The notes under the pieces were generated by a model, which was not told the DNA's origin, searched no databases, and saw nothing but the letters and a program-made list of their open reading frames with translations. A DNA stretch of 64,000 nucleotides. Origin: Aplysia californica. Its lineage: Eukaryota; Mollusca; Gastropoda; Aplysiida; Aplysiidae. Shown here piece after piece: positions 13,701 through 27,800 of this stretch. Location: the NCBI RefSeq assembly GCF_000002075.1, contig NW_004797305.1, forward strand, positions 1 through 64,000, given 5' to 3'. The translations under genes were made by a program, and so were the position numbers. The first letter of the stretch is position 1. Each line of letters begins with the position of its first letter.

Positions 13701-15833
13701 CTTTTGTACTTTCTGCATACTCATAACACTATCTCTTTGTTGCAAGGACTTATTTGAATATCTTTTCCTCAGCAAATAATAATATAGTCCTTATTCAATT
13801 CAAAATGTCTAATGGATGACAAGTTTGTAGGAAGGGACAAAAAAGGTCAAGTAGCTCTCACTTCTTAAATTTCTAGCACTTTTGCTTATATGGGGGGGGA
13901 GGGGGGAAGGAAAATGGGACAGCATAAAACCCTTTCCTGTTTACATTTTTCACCTGAAATATTCGCCCATTTATTCAACTTTCTCGACACCTAGCAGCCT
14001 TCCACTGTTATAACATCTTTTTTTGTCTTTAGTGGAAGCAAAAGTATATTCTGACTATCGGCGCCTGCTCTGACACATTTTCCTCACTAAAACTGAAAAC
14101 AAATCAGCATAACATCATAGACAACTGTGCATGCCACGCTGGTTTCGATTGGCTTTGGTGGCGCTGAACAGGAAAGGGTCAAGGAAAGGATGGAATGAGT
14201 GACCTTCTTCAGAGATAAGACTATTGTTGTGCTCTGGAGATCAAGTTTCTGACCACATTCTGCCAAATTTGCATACACTAAGGATACAAGAACTCACCTG
14301 TCTCTGTTGTTTCCAGACTCATTCTTTGCATTTGGAGTTGGTATAAGAAGAGGAACAACTCCAGACTCAAGTTCCTACAAAAAGAAGTCAATGCCATGAT
14401 AGCTTCTCATCTACAAGAAACATAAATGATAGTTTTTCTCAGTTGAGATATAATTAAAAGATTAATTGACTGACTTTGAGAAGATATTCTTAAATAGTCT
14501 GCATGTCGTTCTAGGAGTTAAATGTCCCTGTCCACACCAAGAGGTTATATAAGAGGGCCTCGGAGTTCAAGGTCCATTTTCATTACACCAAGACAAATAA
14601 GAGAAGAGCCTTGAAAGCTCACCAAATTCAAGAACGCTCCAATGGAAACTCTAGCCCTGGTGGTCAACATTATAGCCAAGAGCTTGCTTTTTCATGGCTA
14701 ATATTATACAGAACAGAATCAAGTAATGAGCATTTAAACTCTGCCATTAATCCATCATCAATTAAACTATTAACTATCCTTTCCCCCCCCCCCCCTTGAA
14801 TCTTTGTGATGAGTTTTGTCTTAATGCTTCCAGATTCTAACTCACAGCCAGTGGCTTTCCACAGCCATCTTTAATACAGGACATACAGGCCAATGAAACT
14901 CACCTGGCACATTTCTGTGATGGTGTCATCAAACACTCCTCCTGCATCATCAGCCCCTTCCCCAATGAGCTTGACCTTCCAGGCACGTGCTGGCAGCCTA
15001 AGGTCTTCAGGCTTCAGAGCCACCACTTGTTGTGCAATCTGGTTGTACACTGGACGGCATTTCTTGCCTCTGTGGAGACACCAGAACACACATGGCACTG
15101 GAGACACAAGAACATACTAAAGACAAAAGAACATACTAAAGACATAATAAGAGACAAAACAAGATACAAGAGACATTATAAAACACTTGAGACAAAATAA
15201 CTTACTAGAGACACAAGAACATATTAGAGACATAATAACATACTAGAGACTCAAGAACATACTAGAAACACACAAACACACATAGTACTAGAGACACACC
15301 TGCACACATTGTAATGGAGAATCTTCTGGCCATCACACAAGGTAAATACGAATTTTGATGTTATTCTCTATATTTGGGCACACCTGTTAACAGTATTGAC
15401 TGGTTCTGTTACATGCACTTGAACCTCTCCCCCCCCCCCCCAAAAAAAAACAACAACAAAAAAACAACAACAAATCTGTAACTTCTGTTAAGCAAAATAA
15501 CTGTACATTATAAGCTTACCATTGGATTAGCTCGAATCAATTGCATTTTCCAGATATGTAAAGCTTGAAACACAAAAATATAATGTTAGAATGAATAATA
15601 TTGATAGGCCCCATAAAAGAAATCTGAAAATTGAAATTCTCAAACTTTACAAAACATGTACGATACCTGGTAGAGAGGCGTTTGACAGTAATCTGGGGCC
15701 CACAGTTCTTGCTCTGTATCATGGTCTTGCTGATGGCCCGTACCATGGGCAGGGTGTAGACTCGGGGAGACAGAAGCGGGCGCAGTGGGCCATCACAAAT
15801 TCCTGGAACCTCAGACTCGTTGGAACCAGAATC
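4784..15833 (-). CDS. HERC1: HERC1 HECT catalytic domain, nine exons with active-site Cys
   Basis: Residues about 2712-3147. Exons: 15667-15833, 14904-15069, 14298-14374, 13357-13528, 12893-12973, 12425-12577, 11018-11151, 6863-7034, 4784-4972. The N-lobe has [60 protein letters not shown], and [20 protein letters not shown], then [20 protein letters not shown]. The C-lobe has [36 protein letters not shown] and [18 protein letters not shown]. The Cys in TCFF (codon 4940-4942) is the expected ubiquitin-thioester residue. The protein ends in an acidic tail, QDSDDEIV, then a stop. Two introns are long: 4973-6862 and 7035-11017. Confidence 0.97.
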
Positions 15834-18800
15834 CTAACAGAAACAAGTTTGTGGATCAGAACAATGCTTTGACAGCCAGACTTTCTATTCCACCAAGCCA
15901 AGTTGTTAAAATAGTTTTGAAAAAATATTTTTCTACGAGTAACATCATTCTGCCCCTTCTTCATCAAAAAGCAATTGCATTTTTTAAAAATTGCAACTAC
16001 GTTCGAGAAAAAAAATGTTCAACTCTTTTACCAGTGCTGCCCACAGAATAACAATAACACAGGAAAACCTCAACCGCAGGAATTAGAATTTACAAACAGC
16101 AACTGTCAGTAAGTAGCATTTATTGTCAGGTCAGGGAGATCCCTGTTACTAGCAACATGTAACTCAGCACAACCTGTTGCAAGGGCTGATGTTCTAGCAT
16201 CACATCAGGGGGTTATATCGCATTGGTATTAGAGGCCAGGATGGATGAGGCTCATTGAACTCAAACGCCCACTTGATAGAGTATTTCAGTGAACAACTCT
16301 AGTGGCTCTCACTGTTGTCCATGATAGCTGTGTCCAATATGATCTATGTCATATACAATAAGATAAGATAAGATAAAATACATCTTTATTGTCCATATCC
16401 TGGCACATTGGTTTGGTGTTTCACCATGTGTACACACACACACACACATACACGCACAGGCTAACAATCACATGCATAATATAAATGAGGAGCAACATAA
16501 ACAATAATAATCTTAAGCTAGATACATACTCAATGTAATTCTGATGCATGCTCTAAGGTCATAAGAATACTTATACAAGATGGTTAAGATGGAAGAATTT
16601 AGATGGATGATGTTAAAAATGACCTTCTGTATCTTTCTTTGTTACAGATCAGAAGCCTAGGTCTTTTACTTCTGACTGATGTTTTTATTTGAAGGAACAA
16701 GGGATGTTTGTGGTCTAAAAAGATAGAATTAATTTTTTTAGTGCAAGTTGTTATGTACAATTCATCCAAGCAGGGGAATGCAGATATTGACATTTTACAT
16801 GCTTCCCGAATTAATCGATTTAATTTTTCTTTATCTTGTTGTCTTGTGTTCCCGGTCCATGCTGAAGATCTAAACATTCTTCCCAGCCTCAACTTCAAAA
16901 TCAGTCCCAACAGGCCGTTGATAAGCAAGAAGGGTGGCTGGCAATAGACTGTCTTACTGGTCTGGATGCATCGACATGGGGCAACCATTGAGTTGTTTTT
17001 CTTGGCCTGGGCCCTCAAACCCAAGTTAGCTGGGAGTGCATGGCTCTGGTGGTATCACTTGGTAGTCTACCCTTCAACAAGGATGACACTCTGACAAACT
17101 CCTGTGCTAGAGACTTATCTGATCGTCTTGTCTTCATCTTACCATCAGATACATTGTATCTTGGCAAGAGAGTCTGATGTTTGCGCTGCGCTAATTCACT
17201 TCAAATAAATCTTTGCCCTAGTCAAAAAGCAGCAAATTATATGAGGCTTCAAAAATTAGAAATGCTGAAGCAAAGAGAGAAGTCCCTATGCTGCACACAT
17301 CCACAAGTGGAAAAGAAGCTTTAAAATGCTAAAAATGTGACACTCTGCCAGAATTTGTCTCATTGTCCATAGCAGAAACCACAAATTATCTTAACTCATT
17401 GACCCAGAATTGATCTCCTCTGTTTGTCGGAATTTCTTTTCTTTTCTTTTTTTAAACTCGATTTGTCTATTTTCACATGTGCCTCGGCTCAAAAGAAAGA
17501 ATGAACACAAACAAAAAGACAAAGGAGTGTAGCTTCATTCAGAGAAGCTCCTTTCAAAGTATTATCATTCACAAAGTTTTATCATTCACATTCATAGCTG
17601 TTTAGATGAGAAACTCCTTATATCTGTGTGCATTTCCCCGGCTGCTGAGAGTGGTCACTCGTCATTTCGGGAAGACACTTCAGCCACTGGGAGAGGCTGT
17701 TCGAGTTAAATGAGTTAATCCTTATTTCTTCTCTATTTCATTCACGAAATATTCTCTTCAGATGCATTGGTCATTGTCAGCCACTGAGAGATGAATTATC
17801 AGTGTTTGGTAACCAAGTGCATTCATCTATAAAGACAGGTGGTATTAATAAAATTCAATAAACATTTCTCAGATTTTTTATTATTCTTGAAAAGTAGCCT
17901 TACTTTTAAATTGTCTTAAGACTGTACCTACCATTATTCATACAACACTTGTAACTTTGATATTGTTTTGGGACAGCCAATACTATTTTTCAAAGAAATT
18001 AACATTTGATTATGGCTGAAACAGCAAAATCTTCAACTGATTAAACTCACACATTTGGGTACCAGATGAAGCAGCCTCCAGGAAGAGTAGACCAGGTCAC
18101 TGAAATGGTGTAAAAGAATCAAACGGCCACGAACAGCATCCAGTGGCATTGTATGCAGGCTTGTGTACTGAGGGGGAATACACTCGGGCACACCCAGCTG
18201 CAGTGGGGCCGGCACCCCAGGCATTCTCTTGGGAGGGAGCGGGAAAGACCAGGCAGCACAATGACTCCTTCCCGCCGATATCTGTTGTGAGCAGAAATAT
18301 CATTGCTAGTATGATCCTACAGACCAGTTCTGAAACTTTATGGCATTTTTGTATGCTTAGCCAAATAGATAAATTAAAAAGTCTTTAGTAACCCATTTTT
18401 TCCTACACACGCCTGTATGTCAACAGCAAGCACCTGTTGCCAGCTTCTGAAATTACAAGAGGTTTAGAATGACAGAGATATGTTTGAAGAGTTAGAAAAG
18501 TCCATTAATCTGTAAGACTCAAATTATCAAATGTGATCCAGTACTTTATTCGTTCCCTTCCGTCCAGTAAACGAGCTCATAAATTTTCTCCAGAACTTTA
18601 AGAGCACAGAACATACTGACCAAACATCTCTGAAGACCACTCTTAAGTGAAAACTAAGAACAAAAAAACAAATACAGAAAAAGATCAAAATGAAAACTTC
18701 AAAGGCTACTGAATTGTGAAGATGATAGAACAAAACTTCATCAGAAAATATCTGAAGTTCATCCCTCACCTGTTTGATATTCATTTTGGTGAGATTTGGA

Positions 18801-21800
18801 ATGAGAGTTGGATCCTTGATGGGTGAGTTTGTGTGTCCCAAGCCCAGCTGGCCATCTGTGTTGATGCCCCAGCCCCAAACCTCGCCGGTCACGGCCAAAG
18901 CCAAGCAGTGTTCTGCCCCGGCCGCAATGTCCTCGATGAAATGCCCCGCCAGAGGCATCACCTGTTCGGGCCGCCAGTGACTTACTGCTAGAGTCTCACC
19001 TTGACCAATCATGCGGTCTGTGGAACGGAAGTTTTCAGTTAAAGTATTGAACCATATGTCTCTCCCCTTTCAACACAATTAAGAATATTTCAGATGGAAT
19101 ATCTTTGAATTCATGTACACTATTAGAGCCTCAAAACTCTAAACACCTTACACACAATAAAAGAATTCAACATAGGTCAACAAAACTGTAAACCTGTGCA
19201 AAGCCAATAGTATCAATATCAGGATTTGCAATGAAATCATAACGGACACACATAATTTGAATTTAAACACAACCATATCTCACACCTGATATCAGATCAC
19301 TAAGCTTATCCATGGTTCTGATAAAAGTATAGGAAGTAATTAAAAAATGGCAATAAGTATTGCATTAAGTTCTATTGAAGCACTAAAATAAAAGTAAAAG
19401 AAAACCATAAAACAAATTAAATAAAATAAATTCTGTCCCGCAACTGCACATTAAACTGCATAGAGATTTTAAATCCTTATGATTATGAAGAAGAAAAATA
19501 GTTATTCATTTCACACGAAATAATTATCTGGAGGAATGCAAACATTTTAGAGAGGAAAACTTTTTAATCACTGTCATGTTTTAAACCTAGGACCTTTTGG
19601 AGAGGCGAATGAGAAGGGAACACTGTGCCCCTCGATCATGACAGCCCCCAACAATTGTTATACTTTGCACACTGCGCTGTGTAGGGCTGTCAAAACTTAC
19701 TCACCTTGGCCCCACGTATAAACACGGCCATCAGATGTCAGGGCAACAGAAAACTGTGTCCCACAGGCTATCTTTTTTATGATGAAATCTTTCAGCAAAT
19801 CAATCTGTAATAAAAAGACATTTGGTAAAACAATTAATACATTCAGACTGAATCCTACTGAGAAAAACAAGAAGTCTTTTTTGACACCAATATGTCCATC
19901 ATGATAGTGCAAGGAATATATATGCCCACCAGCTAAACAGGCAAGACACATTGGTATAAAAACTCTTTGCACGTCTTGTGAGAGGAGAATATAAAGCAGG
20001 TTAATTCTTCAACTTCTGCATTATGCTGTAGAGTGTATTATTGCAACTGTTCTTTTTAATTTAAGAAATGGAAACAACACAACACAGAAGAAGGTAGCCA
20101 GCAGCCCATCTAATCAAATACCTTCGTGGGCACAGACTTGGGAGAGCTGTTGCCTAGTCCCAGCTTCCCGTAGTCACCATCCCCAAAGGCCCAGACAATA
20201 CCGCCATCAGCTGACATACACAGGGTATGGTTCAAGCCACAAGCCACCTATGAATACATCAAACCGGTACCGTACTGTGAGTGGGATGTAAAGGATAGAT
20301 AACGAAACAAAATAATCACATCACTAGCATTCCGATACCAGAGACACCTGGTAAACCAATTCAATAATCTTTTAATGAGTTTACATTGCTTAACATCAGC
20401 CAAACGACATAATTCATAAAAATTCAAGGCAACATTTCCTAAGAATGGTTTGGTTTATTTAACGTTACCACTTCCTGAAATAAAATATGGCAGGAACAGA
20501 AGAGTGACATTGATAAACAGACAAGATCATTGGAAACGTCAGTTTTAGTTTTAGTAGAGGTTTTATGGCGCTCGCAACTGCATAAGATCATACGAGCGCC
20601 AAGGGGTGGATGTCAACAGAGGAGTCCTTACAGGGAATCAGGCTTTCTCTGTTCACCTCTCTAGCTTCACTAGCACAAAGTCTGCTTTGAATATCAAGGC
20701 ACCCTGGAAATAGCGGGTCACAAGAGAGTGACAAACATACAAAAGAAGTAGGGGAAAAAATGACAATAGTAAGGATTAGGAAAGAAAAAGCAGCAGTTTC
20801 CTGTTGCAGTTCAGGCACAGTTACGAGCATGACATTGATGAATCAGCTCATTTACAGTTCTACTGTGCATAAGAACGGTTAAAGTTTCCCCTTTGGGAAC
20901 GGCCTAAAGACACTTCAGTCAGTAGAATCGCCCCATGGGGTTTTGGAAACGTTAAAGTACAATATCTTTTAATAATCTCAACTATATTTAGCTACTCAAA
21001 GAATTATCCGTCATCAATGATAGTACTTTACAAGATGGTTCACTCAGCCAAAAAAGTGTCCGCAGGAAGTATGCTCTTTGCTTCAGATGGCGCTGCAGTC
21101 TGTTTTGAAGCTCTCTTTCGTTTTTCCAGAAGAAGAATAGGAATAGCACCTCCTTGCGTGCGCAGATCGACTGCTGTTCATCAGCAGTTCGGGTACGTTC
21201 AGTGCGTAGTTTTAGGTTGTTTTTTTATTTTAATGACCTCTCGCCTTTCATTCTAAAGTCAAATTATACGAAGAAAACCATTACCCTTTCCTCCGGAAAA
21301 GGTTTTTTGTCAGCGTAACCATTTTAAAAAAGCGTTCTTCCGAAATTTATCCCAAAACATGCTAGTTTCACTTTGATTTTTAAAAACTCAAGTAGGGTAA
21401 CTCTGTTCGCAAAGAGTGCGCTTTTGTGAAGAGGGCGCCACCAAATTTTGAGGACACTTTTTTATTTGGCTCAAAGAGAGAAGTGGCCCATCTTGTTATG
21501 TACTATCATTGCCGTCATGCAATACAAACCTAAAACTTTCAATTCTGTTACATTTATGGTTTTTGTATCTGATCAACAGCAATACATCAGTACATTCAAT
21601 AAAAACTAATTTGGGCTAACAGACAAAGCACAATGAAATGATACTGAAAAGTACACAGAATAATACTGAGAGGAGCCTAAGGGTTCCATGGGTTCACTGG
21701 AAAAGAATCCTGGACTCAACACAAGGCTCTTACGTTATCATAAAAATGTACAGTGTAATATATATTGCATAGATGGCATGTATAAAAACTTACCATCCAT

Positions 21801-24800
21801 AGGGGACACAGAAGAAAACAAACACACTGAAGGAGGAAAACAAACACACTGAAGGAGGAAAACAAACAACTTACCATCCTTGGGGAACACAGAGGGAGGA
21901 AAAGAAACTTACCATCCCAACTTGGAAGGACTCCAAAGCCATGACTCTCTCTGGAACCTTTTTGTTGGCTGTGGAGCCATGTCCCAGTCTTCCATAGTCA
22001 CCATTGCCAAATGTAAACAGCTTCCCATCAGATGTGACTACAGCGCTGTGCTTGAATCCACAAGATACCTGAAATCCAGTTATGTTCTATGCTTTTAAGA
22101 GACGACAGCAGATGACAGAACATGATTGAAGAACAACTGTTTCTTCTATTTTGATCATTGGCATTTAAAAAAACTTTTCACTGCACCATTTTTTGGTCTA
22201 TAGTTTAATCACATTCATTGGTTCATTGAAAATGATGTACAAAGGATTCCACTTTAAATAAAAATCTGCGGGACTGCCAGATTTTCTTCCATTTCACTGT
22301 GTTTTCAGTTTAGAGAGACAGCATAGAGCTGGGAATGCCATGCTTGCAGCAAATTTCATTCTAGAAAGTTTTTCTCATCTACCTCTTTCAGTAACTGCAA
22401 TTTGAACTGCAGGGTGTAACATTGTGCTTTCTTTTCAACATAGTTTATTTAAAACCATCATACAAAACAGATCTAAGAGTAGTAAGAGTAGATCAGCACA
22501 CTCTGCACTATACTGGAGAAGTGAGAAAGCCCAGTGCCAGTGACATAATGAAACACAAGAGTTGGGTCGGGCTAGCTAAATCAGCGTCTGCGAGTAACCA
22601 ACGGTTAACTGGCACTACTCGCAAACGAGGACGGGTAACGAGCTGTTCGTTTGTGAAGAGAGTTCGCTACTCGCTACACATAGGACCTAGAGACAGTTCG
22701 TTTAGCAAGCAAGCGGACGGGCTGACAGAGAGACTCTATTCATTCATGGATAGATGGACGGGGAGCAACTCCTTCCATTGCATACTACTTACACCTCCCC
22801 CCCCCCCAAAAAAAAAATTAATTAAAAAATCACCCTCCTGCCCCACATTGTAGCTAAGTGTTCATGGTGGAAATTTCTCCACACTTGGGGAATTCTTTCA
22901 ATTTCCCCTTTGCGATAAATTAGAACATACACAGTGTGACCCACACACGAGGTGAAAGGTAAGACACATAGTACTACTTAGTGAATAAAATTGTGGAGCG
23001 GACCCAAGAAACGAACCGACTAGAGGATCGCAGTCCGCTCGTATGGCCGTCCGTTACTCGCTTGCTCTGACTGAGTATATGAGTAACAAACCTGTCCGTC
23101 CACTTGCCCCAACTCTATGAAACACACCACATGCTCATCCCATCTCTTCAAAATGACTCCAGGAAGTAGACAGAAAAAAAGAATTCCAGAGGCTCTGTGG
23201 GACAACAATACACAAGGCAGTTAAAAAAATATGTTCTACCTGTGTGACTTCCTCCCCCACCAGGGCCTCAATTTGTTTAGGCCGCTTGTGTCGCTCGCTG
23301 TTGTTGTGACCCAGCTTGCCATAATCCCCATCTCCCCAGCTGAACACCTCTCCGCTCTCAGTCAGAGCTAGGCTGTGGCCGTCAGAGCCGGCGGACGTCG
23401 ACACTTGGATCACCACAAACCCTGCAACAAATTTACCCAGAGTCTGTATATGAGTTCTGTGGCCCCTGTAAGCATAATTACAACTTTGCATGTGAAGAAG
23501 CAGACTGAGATAAGAAAGAGAACTAAGAAAGCAGTTGCAGTTTTCGCTCATATTGGAACAACATATAAGTACAGCAGACGTTTTTAAAAATGCACAAAAA
23601 ATTAAAAAAATAAATTTACACTCTACTTATATGCAAACATTGCCTGTAGTCCCTCAAGATGTTCTTTGGTGAATGATGATAATTTAACAAGATTATATAC
23701 ATGAATTTCTGAAACAATAGTTGGGAGGGATGGTGGTGGTGATAGGGGGGGAAGGGGGTAGACAGAAATTTTTATTATCAAGTTATCATGCAATACTAAA
23801 GAACTCTCATAACAAATTGTAAATGGAAACCAGTCGCTTTCTGCTATCTACGTCTATTGAAAAACATGGACATGAATTTGTTTACCTTGCAGGCCTGATA
23901 TAGCAGTGGGAGTGTGGATGTCATCAGAGTTGCCCTGTCCCAATCGCCCATAGCTGCCTTCTCCACAGGACATGAGAGTCCCATTGGGCATGACAATGAA
24001 TGTGCAGTTCTGACCACATATGATCTGTGATAGTGAAAGTAACCACTATGGTTTATTAACTCTATAAGAGCAGTGGAAACATGCATTTTTTCTCTGATGA
24101 CTTATAAAGACATACAGCCTTTGTTGTAATTGAATACAGACAGTCAAATGCAAGTGTCATCCTCTTCACCATGATTAGATCTTAAGATCGTAAGTGTAAA
24201 AAATATTACGTCATTCATGTGTCTCTCCAAAGTAGTAAAAATATTTCAATTACATTTACATTCATGTATTATTGTTGTGTAAAATTTTTGGCAAAAAACA
24301 TACAAAGGTAGGCTGACAACAAAGCCCTCCTCCACCAAAAATCTTTGACTTAATATAACACAGTAACTTTTTTGGACAGAACTGAACACCATGCCATAAT
24401 TATCAAATCAAAACAGAAGTTATAGACAAATATGTACATCAAATGCACACTACCACATTTGCACAAAGTCCTCGAGAAATTATTTATGAAATAAAACAAC
24501 AAACCTGTTGAGCATTGGATAGGGATGACACTTTGACAGGCAGCAAAGCTACTCGGCCACCTTCACAGATCTGACCATGACGGCCACTGCCCCACATAAA
24601 TGATTCGCACCTGGCGAGTAAAGGTAAGCAGTGTTAGTGTAAAGTCAGAAATACATAAATATAAAAGAAATTTCTTAGAAGTCAATCTTTTACAAACACT
24701 TACGAAACAGTAGCTGTTGTAGGGACAACTGTACTTGACAAAAGTAACTTAAGCTCCACGATGATTCATTGTGTTTTAAAATTGGTCAGAGAAAGACAGT

Positions 24801-27800
24801 TTCCTGTTCTACAAACTAAACATCTTTACAAATGCTGTTCCAGAGAAGAAAATGCCTTGTATGAAACTCTGGGAAAAATGTAAATGCCAATGTAAGAGCT
24901 TTAAACACATTGTGATGTTGTACGTCTTCCGGGGAACTGAAAGGGTAAATTACAGTCAAAATATCACTCAAATGCATGACTGTATGTAATGTAATTTTCA
25001 GTTGGAAGTGAAACAGTACTATAAACTAGCACTGTAAAATCATCTCTTTTATGAATACAAAGGTATGTACACATATGATCCAGAGTACACATTCAAATAA
25101 AGAATATAGCTATTACTGCTTCAGAATGCAAAAGAAGTGGCATAACCTATGCATCAACAGACACCAATCTTGTGTATACATACGCTTTAAGAATAGTTGC
25201 AGTGACTACAGTACCTTCCTCCACTCTGCCAGTCCTCTGGTTGCTGTGTGGCCCATGACATGATTTGGCCATCCATTGTGAGATCCCACTTTTTGTTGTC
25301 CTAGGAAATGGAAGAAACACTGAAGGTTATTTTTCGCTAAAATGTATTATCAACACAACAATTTCATTCCACACACAATCTTCTCAGTCCTCTTTCATGT
25401 CACATTTTGCACCAAGTACTGGCAAGACTAATATGAAGCTTTCAGACAAAATTTAGAATCACTGCATAACAGCAGGGCTCTCTCAACACTGACAACTCAT
25501 ACTTCAGTTTATAATCTAGGTACTGACAGCAATTCCTAGGCTAGACCCACACCGGCGTCGGGCCCGACCCGACGATTTTCTGCTGGCTGTGGCGCCCATA
25601 CCGCCACCGGTACCCGACGGTCAGACAACATCAGTTTAATTGTACTAATAGTAGAAAATTGAGTGTAGCAAGAGGAGAAAGGTGTTATTCNNNNNNNNNN
25701 NNNNNNNNNNNNNNNNNNNNNNNNNNNNNNNNNNNNNNNNNNNNNNNNNNNNNNNNNNNNNNNNNNNNNNNNNNNNNNNNNNNNNNNNNNCGTGGTCTAC
25801 AGGTGACGTTGTTTGCCTCTCATTCAACAGGTCCCGGGCTCGAAACTTGACAGCGATGGTAAATGTTCTGCTTTAAAATTTTCTCCTTTTGCCTCCTTTC
25901 CTGCTCTCATGTTCTATCATCTGTTATCATCACGGCGAGCACCGTAAAACACTCTCAAGACAAAAACCAACAGACCGTGGCGGGAAAGGGGACCGAATTT
26001 ATAGAGGCAAAGTCTACGAAAATTACCCCCCCTTTCACCCGACGGACGGCGTGGAATGAACAAGTTCATTCTTAAACCGTCTGGTCCGGGACGTCGGGTT
26101 TTGGTGTGGGCGGGTTGTCGTTTTTTATTACTGGTCCTTACTGTTCTGCCGGCGTCCATTCTTTTGTGTCGGAAAATGGTCCGGTCTGACCGTCGGGCCC
26201 AACGCCGGTGTGGGTCTACCCCTACACTGACCGAGGCCCTCATTAACAACTTACCAATCCCCCAGCCCCAAATCTAAATATTGGGTTCAAGTTAAACCCA
26301 ACTAGTTCCATGAATAACAGTGTTTCTATTATATATACAAACATACAAGCCTGTGACACTGGGTATAGTATTTCTTAACGGACGGGTGGGGAGGGGATGG
26401 AAATAAATTACAACACCTATTTAATCTAAACAATAAGTAGTTGTCATCCTACAGTAGTTTTCCATAAGATTTAACCTACATAGACAATTCTTTGTACAGA
26501 CTCCTCAATCTTCTCTTTGTTGAGAAGCCTGAAGGTTGGAGGTAGTTGTTGCCGACGAAGCAGAGCATCAGCGGACTTGATGGCACATGAATAGGACAGC
26601 AGCCACTGCCACTCTTTCACTATGTGCTCACTCCCTGAAAAAGAAAGAATAACTTTTGATTCAGAAAAAAAATCCCGTAATGAATGCCCTTGAATTTTTT
26701 GAATGATGAAATGGAAAAAGAATAAAGTATGCATTTAAAAAAAAGCTAATTCTTAAAAAAACAACAACCCATAACTAAACTGAACACATTTGAACTTAAA
26801 AACTTTTTCATATAAGTTGTTGAATACAATTGCAGAGATGGAAACAGATAGACATTTATCCATTATGAATTAAATACATCTACCTGAAGAAACATGTCAA
26901 CTAAAACCGCATGGATAGAGAGTACTTGACACTCACGTATCTTCACTTGATTTTGCCTTTCAGTAAGCTAAGCTTTCCTGTGTGATGGCCATCTTTCATG
27001 TACAATTCACATCTACCTTCACAAAAGTACACATACATAGTGCATCAATGACCAGTTTAATACTCACACTACAATGTCACTCAAAGCCCACTTTTGATTA
27101 TTAACAATATTCAACTGACCACTTTCCTTAATCATCAGAAAACAGTCCACACAAAAGCACGATGTGACCTGCAGCACTATGCTTAACTGTTCTTTTGCGG
27201 GCTGGACACTTTTCCCCTTTTGACCATTCACCACGAACACCTGTCTCTACCCCTGTTTATGTCAATACCCTCACTCATCACACACAAACAACAAACACAC
27301 ACAGCCATAACAACAAAACACATATCAGCTCACCAGCCTGGGAATTGCGATGGTGCCAGGGGACAGGGGAGAAACAAAGAGCAGAGTCCAACTGAAGACT
27401 GACAGCCATAGACGTGAGGCACTGCAGATACTGGCTGTGCTGCAGTTGGTCACCAGATGACACCTGGGTCTAAGGACGATGACAGAAAGGTTTTTAGAGC
27501 TGTATCATGTTTGGAAATAAAAAAATCTGGACAGGAAGTTAGTTTCCAAAAAAAATCCAAAAGTCTCATTTGTCTGAAAATAGGTTCTAGAGCTATGGTT
27601 TGTTTGAAAAAACAAACAACATAGGGTTATAATTCAATTAGAAATACAGTCGAACCTGTGTAAGACGGAATCGCAAGGGAGCCAGAAAATAATTCCGTCT
27701 TAGACAGGGGAATTTAGGGGGAGTTCAAAGGCCCAGCCGGTGGGATCAAGGATCGCTTGTCCGATCGACCAGCAGTGGTCAAAACTTCCCACCTCTCAAC

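Larger units (their letters stand above)
18282..25214 (-). other. Introns within the RLD2 region
   Basis: Apart from the dispersed repeat (20541), the TIR element (21015) and the poly-C repeat (22540) listed separately, the introns at 18282-18769, 19018-19704, 22069-23239, 23422-23885, 24025-24504 and 24611-25214 hold AT-rich unique-looking sequence. A short tandem duplication (AAGGAGGAAAACAAACACAC type) lies at about 21825-21870. Confidence 0.55.

Noticed and set aside
15100-15300. Spaced GAGACA/AACATACTA repeats as a CRISPR-like array
   Set aside because: The units are short, irregular and degenerate, in a eukaryotic intron; this is a simple minisatellite.
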